This document shows, in pieces, positions 57,984-64,000 of a stretch of 64,000 nucleotides of DNA. The translations under genes and the position numbers were made by a program. The notes below the pieces were generated by a model. It was not told the origin of the DNA. It worked only from the letters and a program-made list of their open reading frames with translations, and made no database searches. Within the stretch, counting starts at the first letter, position 1. Every line of letters starts with the position of its first letter. The stretch comes from Lunularia cruciata (taxonomy: Eukaryota > Streptophyta > Marchantiopsida > Lunulariales > Lunulariaceae): the NCBI GenBank assembly GCA_948567375.1, contig OX419760.1, positions 47,492,001-47,556,000 of the forward strand. Reading direction: 5' to 3'.

Positions 57984-58740
57984 TCAATGTTCACTATACC
58001 AACTGGGATGAATGTCTTGTAGCTATTGAGTTTGCATACAATAATTCCCAATAGGCAAGCACTAGATTCTCTCCTTTCTTCCTCAATTTTGGCCAAGACT
58101 CACTTGTTCTAGATTCCCTTCTTGCTCATCCTACATCTCATGTCCCTCATACTTCCACCTTTTTGACCACCATATCCAAATCTCTCCAACAAGCCAAATC
58201 TCATCTCCTTGTTGCTCAAAATAATCAGAAATAATATGTGGACCACCATGGTCATGAACTCACCTTTCAACTAGGTGATAAGCTCATGTTCTCCTCTAGT
58301 AACCTACCCCTCCCACTTGATACCCAAGTCCGTAAACTTGCTCCTAATTGGATAGGACTTTGATGTCACCCAAATCATCTCTCTTGTTGCTTATCAACTT
58401 GCCTTGCCTTACCATATGCACGTCCATCTTATCTTTCATGTTTCCAAGTTGAAACCCTTTGTTCCTAATCCATCTTTTTTATTCTTGTGTCTAATCTCCT
58501 CTTCCTCCCATCCCTACCAATGATCATGAGGAGTATGAAGTTGATTGTATCCTTTCCGTCACCACATTCAATGAGGCCGCCAACAACATATAGACTATAA
58601 AATTCTCTAGAAAGGGTATCCCTTCATGATGCCACTTGAGAGCCCAGTTAAGTGGCATCATGAAGGAGATACCTTTTCTAGAGAATGCAAAAATAACCAT
58701 CTAGGAGTTTGAAGCTTCAATGGTGGCGAGGATGTTACCA
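57984..58740 (+). pseudogene. Integrase end and chromodomain of element B, right part
   Basis: Resumes the B integrase after element C (NWDECLVAIEFAYNNSQ at about 58000, then SPFFLNFGQDSLV; NWIG near 58345). The chromodomain region begins HEEYEVDCIL near 58525 but is disrupted after HDAT by an inverted repeat (58602-58686). Confidence 0.85.
58602..58686. repeat. Near-perfect 36-bp inverted repeat in B chromodomain
   Basis: Arm 58602-58637 (core CCTTCATGATGCCACTT) and arm 58650-58686 (core AAGTGGCATCATGAAGG), loop of 12 bases. A and D have a single copy of this sequence followed by WEPL/WESL coding, so B replaced that segment with an inverted copy of its own upstream DNA. Confidence 0.9.
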
Positions 58741-58758
58741 ACTAGTGGTGGGAGAATA

Positions 58759-59168
58759 TGTAACAATATGGAGTCTACCCACAAGTTAGTCAAGGCTAAT
58801 GAAGTAGCAAATAGGCCAAATTAACCTAGAATATTCTAGAAGTATCTAGGAAGCTACTTGGTACCTTCCAAGTATTGGGTTACATGCAGGCCAAGTGCCG
58901 ACTTCTAGGAGGAAGCTTTTTGGGAAGCTTCCCATCTAGCTTAGCTTGCACCCCAAGTAGGAAGCTTCTAGAAGCTTCCAACTTTTTTAGCTTCTACTCC
59001 AAGAAAGTGACTTAAGTAAAATTCTTGAGAAGCTTCCCAAGAGCCTTGTATGCTCTCTTAAATACCAAAGCTAAATCTCATGCTAGGTATTTGGAGTTTC
59101 CTTGATTCAAGAGTCCCAATGTGATCTTTCACTTTCCATTCTCATATTTCTCTCCTTGGTCTTTTATA
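58759..59168 (+). repeat. 3' LTR of element B
   Basis: 410 bp, TGTAACAATATGG start, end mutated to CTTTTATA. It has a perfect three-unit heat-shock-like element (GAATATTCTAGAA, 58829-58841), but the TATA box region is reduced to CTCTTAAATA. Followed by target duplication GTGCT. Confidence 0.92.
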
Positions 59169-60020
59169 GTGCTTCATCCCAAATGATGACGTCTATCTAA
59201 TGCAACAACTTGCCTAGTGCTATTCTTTGAATGCCACTATATGTGGATTCATCATTTAGTTTGATTGGAATCTTGAATCTTGAATGTGTTGTGCATCCTC
59301 TTATAAGGAGAAGTATCACTATCCTTGAAAATGTCACAACAAGGACAATACTATCTCACCAACATAATAAAGATAACAAAGCTTTCCACACAAGTGTCTT
59401 GTCTATACCTCCATTGCCAAAGACAAAGAATGCCTTTCCCTCTTTATTCACAATGATATTAAAAATGGTGTCATGCGCCAATTGTTGATCAACATTTAGC
59501 AAGTGTTCACTTTTACTTACTTCAGCTACAAGGAGTGCTTGGTCATTTGTGAACTCTTCTTGGATCAATTTGTTTTCCATGCAAAAAAACAGGTATGTAT
59601 GTTGAAATAGGCATTGGTGAGAACTATGAGAGATGTCATCCATTCTGGTTCAAGATAGACTCAAGCTTAAAAAGAGCTCTATTCTTTTGGATTTCCTCCA
59701 AGAGCTATACTTATTGGTCTCCACATTCCCTCTGGCTCATTGCTTGTGTGTGATCACTAAGAATCTCCCAATGGATACTCCACAATTGATTTGGGTTTGT
59801 CACTTTCATAGAACATCATTGTAGAAGCAAATATATCTCTCAATTTTTTTCCAAGGGCCCAAAGATTGGCTTCTTGCAATGCTTGATGCCACTCACTATC
59901 ATTTTCAAGCAATCCAAGCACTATGCAAACATCCTTGAAGGTGTTTTTTACAATGCCATTGACAATACCCAAGTCAGCAAAGGAGATTGCCCCTTTGACA
60001 TAGTTTAACAAAATACAAAG
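59169..60020 (-). pseudogene. Helitron helicase, N-terminal half
   Basis: Minus strand: GAISFADLGIVNGIV...TFKDVCIVLGLLENDSEWHQ (60011-59757), the plant Helitron linker. Then FFVFGNGGIDKTLVWKALL (59430-59360 region), the Walker A box, in which GGTGKT has become GGIDKT (glycine lost). It ends at IIWDEA next to 59173, where element B cut the DEA (Walker B) box. Confidence 0.85.
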
Positions 60021-60296
60021 GTAGTAATATTTTCCAAATCTAGATGAGCAAAGTAAACACGACCAATAGTCAAGCCTTGCTTACATAAGTCCCACTTCTT
60101 TTCCTTTTCTTTCAAACTCATTGTCATTGGCACTCACAATATGTGAGTTCATATGCTACAACATATTTACAATTTGCCTCAAACCATTGCAATAAAGTTT
60201 TTATTGTTGCATTGGATCTTTCAACATTTGCTTGAATATTTGCCTTTTCATTAAATAAGACTATTTTCTTATGCTCCAGGTGGCATTATAGATGTT

Positions 60297-62400
60297 TTAT
60301 GGCAGTACATGAATCTTGGATATAACAAATGTGAAGATGCACCATGATGTAGAGACATATTGATAGTCTAAATACTGCTCTATCTCATCAACTACTTGTT
60401 GACCACTAACAATATTATTTGTGCTAATGTGTGTAATAGCCACAACAACATGATCATGTCCTTTGTAGACATATTTAAATAGGTATTTTACATCTTGAAT
60501 AGTATTATACACCTTTACATTAATATGTGCATTTTACTTGGTGGACAAATAAATATTGTGGGATATGACCCATTGGTTATCTAGAGCTCCGTCCTTCACC
60601 ATAATTGTAAAATTGTGTTTATGTGGTGATAGATGGGATAATCATTCACATAGTATATGTCTCCAATTGAAAATTTTTAGAATAGCACTTTTGAAATTTT
60701 CCATCTACCATACATGGTGCTTTGGGTGGTGCATCAAAGAAGTTGATGCCGCAAGGACTATGCATCATATACTTTGTGACAATTTGATAAGCAAGTAAAT
60801 TATTTTTTTTGTTAGGAATCTCAACACTAATGAGCTTGTCATTGTCTTCCACAATGCATGGGTTACACTCTTTGTCAAAGAAAATGAGCAAGTGAGAATG
60901 TGATAGCCCTTACTTTTGAAACTAAATGACATGGATGCTTGCAACTATTTGGCCAAGAATACACTTCCTATGAATGTCATTGTGAAGTTCTTCTAGTTTC
61001 ATACAAACACACATGATACCAAATCAAGACAATCTTGAGATTGTTGATTAATTAGTAGTATGATTGATCTCTAGTCATTGAGGATTGCATATGAAAGTCA
61101 TAAATCCATCAAGATAGCCAACTCAATGGCAAATGGCCATAGCATCTTGGTAGACCTATACTATGTGTCAAGGCACTCCAATGAAAGAGGAGGGTAGAAT
61201 CATACATCATCCAATGGTAGTTGCATTTGTATCACTAAATGAAATGGCATCTTGTAGACCTTTATAAAATCTTCTCATAGCTTCCTATGATTAAATTAAA
61301 GAAACTTCATGCAAGTTTGCCCACTAGAGGTATAATCATCAACAATGTATTATTGTCTTAAACATCTTCCATGTAACAAGGCAATCTTGTCTTCATCTTG
61401 GTGGTGAAGATCATATTGATAGTACTTAGTCATTATGACATGATTGTGCCTTGATCATGAAAAATTTTCAACCTTATTTTATGCTTCAACTTGGCCATCC
61501 ATCCCTTCATGTTCCTCATTAGCAACAACATGATCAAAGTTTTAGGTTCTAGCCCAAGGGATGCTAAGATACCATCCATCTTCACCATGTGGAAATAGGA
61601 TAGATATTGAAGTGCCATATATGCTACATGGATCTTTAAGATGCATTGTAGACATCCATCCTAATGTTGACCAAAATATCATGATGGCCAACATGTTTAG
61701 AGCCATCTCTAAAAATTGATGCTACAACTTCAGTGGCTATGGTTCTATTGTAGCATTTAGCATCACATATTCTTGTGGATAGTAAACATAGTGACAATTG
61801 TGGTATAGATGCATTGCTTGTATCATTTGTCAAAAGCTTCTCTTTTACTATTTGAAATGCTCACACAAATGGGTTAACTCCATCAAACATGATTTGTAGT
61901 TGCTCCAAGTTTTAGAGATCCAAGAAGACATTACTTCTTGTTGATGTTGATGTTCATATACAATGTCATGAAAGTAAAATTGTGCAAACTATGGACAAAG
62001 TACTTTGATTACTAGGAGTGAACCAATCTTATGGTATACTCTAGCATGAATTTGTAAGAAACATGGACCATTGCAATGGGTAACTACCTCAGCTATATTA
62101 GTACCCAAGGATGTGAATGCAAAGGTAAAATTGTACATGCGGATTTGCTCAAGAAACTTTAAGGCATGTGTTTAGTGTTGGGAAAAAGGGATTATAATTA
62201 ATGGAGCAGTACAATGAAGAGTTGGTAATGCAATTATTCCACTCTCATAACATAGCAAGAATTGAGAATTGCACTAAGATGACCTTGAAGCGCACTCTAA
62301 CTTCCACATTTTTGCATTACAATATTGGCACATTGTATTCATCTCACCACAATCTCATTGTCCTAAAGCATTTGTGTCATTATCACTAAACCTCAACAAG
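60297..62400 (-). pseudogene. Helitron HUH Rep nuclease
   Basis: From high to low coordinates: the Helitron_like_N part about 62050-62400; ICDAKCYNRTIATEVVASIF (61833-61636); MALQYLSYFHMVKMDGI, matching LQYPLLFPHGEDGW (61618 on); an R..QYIVDDYT segment near 61340. The HUH-like motif GLSHSHLLIFF has His-Ser-His codons at 60892-60900. Then YQIVTKYMMHSPCG and APCMVDGKFQKCYSKNF (60891-60646). Last is IQDVKYLFKYVYKGHD (60512-60440) with the catalytic tyrosine pair region. Stops and frameshifts make it inactive. Confidence 0.85.
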
Positions 62401-64000
62401 GCAATTGAAATATTTTCTTCCTTTAGACATGCATATTGATTTGGACATTGGACTTGCCTTGTCTCAATCTGACTTGAATGTCCAATCTAAGTTAGATGTG
62501 CACCAAAGTGTGAGTCGGATTTTGAAAATGAAAGAGAACCACTTAAAACAAGCTTCAAAGAGGTAATACCCCTTTGAAGTACATTTTGGAAAGCCATACT
62601 TAGAATTTGCTTCTAGGACTATATTGCTGGTCTGTCAAAGAATCTCAAAGAGAAGGGTAAAACTTGGAGTTGAAAACTAATAATTAACCAACAACAAACA
62701 CATGATATTATACACTTATATCAAAAAGGTTTCATCAAGCGGTTCCACCAAAAAAAATTAGGTTAGTAAATTGTCATGGAGATGGATCTATTCATATATA
62801 TTATCTAGCATATGTATATTATTGCCACAATAGCCCTAAGCAATAGCAAGGTTTATTATAGTGATGAGGAGATTCAATGATTTTCTCCTAACCATTCAAG
62901 GTATTCACCAAATTCATCAATATCAACTATCTCAAGCAGAAGGAAAGCACAAAATTCTAACAAAGGTGAATAACACATATTGACAACACAATCCTCAATT
63001 CAACTTTAGAAAACTGAAACTAAAATTAGAACTAAAATACAAATCATCAATTTTCCTCACCTCTACAAAGGAACTCCTCTTGGAGCAACTTACAACTTCA
63101 CAATACAGATTTACAAAAAGCCAAATGTATACTCTTTTAGCTAAGCCAAGAGCCTTCCTTGACATGACTTACCAAATCTCCAACCACAAAGTACAACATA
63201 TCTTCACATCTTTAGAATTGAAAAACATAAATCATCACTATAATCCTCTCCTCAACTTTAGAAAACTGAAATTGAAACTAAAAATAAATAAAAAAATGTT
63301 TGCCATTATGCATAGCAACAACGACAAACTTCAGTATTGAACGTGATTCTTCCAATAGTTGATGGAATTCAAATCAAACATTATTTTGAATGAATGCATG
63401 TCAATGATTGATATACATTGCTCTTGAAGCAAGAAGGCATAATGTTCACCAAATTTTCCCTCTCATAAATTATCAATTTACTTTTGAGGTCCAAACACCA
63501 ACTGTATTCCATGGTATTGGAAAAGTTCCTAGTTTTGATATTAGGAGTTGCTAAGATGTTCTTTCTTGCTTGGTTAAGCTACTAAGTTTGAATAGATACT
63601 TCTGTAACTCAAAATATGCATACTTATGACCAAAGAGTATATCCTTGCACTAAAAACTGCAAAAGCCACATCTTGCTCTCATAATAATTCACATGAAACT
63701 AGAATAGCCTCTCAATAAGTTCAAAGCAAACTTGCTGGTAGAAAAACATAAGGAGGTAACAATCTGATGTTAAAAAAGATAAAGGCCTCTTGTTTTAGGA
63801 TTGTGGTGATGTCCCTACAAAATGATTTTCAAAGTAAGAACAATGACAATGTCCAAATAATGCTCAATACTTTTATGTTATTCATGCTTCCTTGTTAATA
63901 GACAAAAGAATTTGGTTTCCATATTCATACACCACAGAGCTCTTGAGATCATCCAATCTTATTTTGGTTCACTCACAATGAGTTCATCGAGGGTAGATTA
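62400..64000 (-). other. Helitron copy 2 leader, no coding motif
   Basis: Non-coding or unrecognised 5' part of Helitron copy 2, the inverted match of 18195-18473 and 22247-23950. For example the reverse complement of 63170-63240 holds GATGTGAAGATATGTTGTAC, also found near 23007. It could contain promoter and introns. Confidence 0.55.

Larger units (their letters stand above)
26723..59168 (+). mobile_element. Element B: chromovirus of the A/D family, interrupted by element C
   Basis: LTRs at 26723-27121 (399 bp) and 58759-59168 (410 bp; the final TTACA is mutated to TTATA). The target duplication GTTCT/GTGCT has one mismatch. Its own sequence is 26723-31060 plus 57984-59168; everything between is element C and its passengers. 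The integrase frame stops at CTTCATCAAC (31060) and resumes at 57984, exactly as in the uninterrupted D sequence. It is strongly decayed with many stops. Confidence 0.93.
59169..64000 (-). mobile_element. Helitron copy 2, 5' part
   Basis: Minus-strand Helitron running from beyond the right window edge to the insertion site of element B at 59169, and continuing at 26722. It contains the N-terminal domain, HUH Rep nuclease and first helicase motifs. Bases 61430-63998 match Helitron copy 1 in reverse complement. The 5' end is outside the window or at its edge. Confidence 0.8.

Noticed and set aside
26723-59168. Region read as two separate truncated chromoviruses (26.7-31.1 kb and 58.0-59.2 kb)
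   Set aside because: The integrase frame is continuous across the two parts and a 5-bp duplication flanks element C, so they are one element split by an insertion.

Overview
This is nuclear DNA of a land plant with a large, transposon-rich genome. The evidence is a P-class pentatricopeptide-repeat (PPR) protein gene, plant-type Ty3/gypsy LTR retrotransposons (chromoviruses with an initiator-Met-tRNA-like primer site, and Tat/Athila-like elements), and plant-type Helitrons. A gymnosperm is plausible given the old, thick nesting, but the sequence does not prove it. No rRNA, tRNA, CRISPR array or prokaryotic operon was seen.

Layout. (1) 1-5302 is AT-rich intergenic DNA with a few short tandem repeats. 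(2) 5308-11028 is a full-length but decayed chromovirus, element A (+), with two LTRs and a perfect 5-bp target duplication (CTTTT). It sits at the edge of an older gypsy pol relic (-) that continues to about 12110. (3) 13100-17750 is a more GC-rich island holding the only host gene found, an intact 840-codon PPR gene on the minus strand with 13 repeats. (4) 18195-24780 is a truncated Helitron copy (+) split by a giant (~3.77 kb) solo LTR of family C. (5) 24780-64000 is a second Helitron copy (-), cut inside its helicase DEA box by a nest of LTR elements. Chromovirus B (+, 26723-59168) carries element C (-, 31061-57983, LTRs of 3.8 kb) in its integrase. The downstream (3') LTR of C in turn carries element E (-, 31370-39189, nearly intact gag-pol) and element D (+, 39203-44880, same family as A and B), only 13 bp apart. 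All boundaries are supported by TG...CA ends and exact or near-exact target duplications.

Most notable are: a conserved reading frame of about 763 codons lying inside the giant LTR of family C, seen in all three LTR copies; heat-shock-element-like GAA/TTC arrays upstream of a TATA box in the LTRs of family A/B/D; an additional zinc-knuckle frame upstream of gag in element E; loss of the RT core from element C; and two oppositely oriented Helitron copies converging near 24.8 kb. The nesting gives a relative order of events: Helitron 2, then B, then C, then D and E (order of these two unknown).
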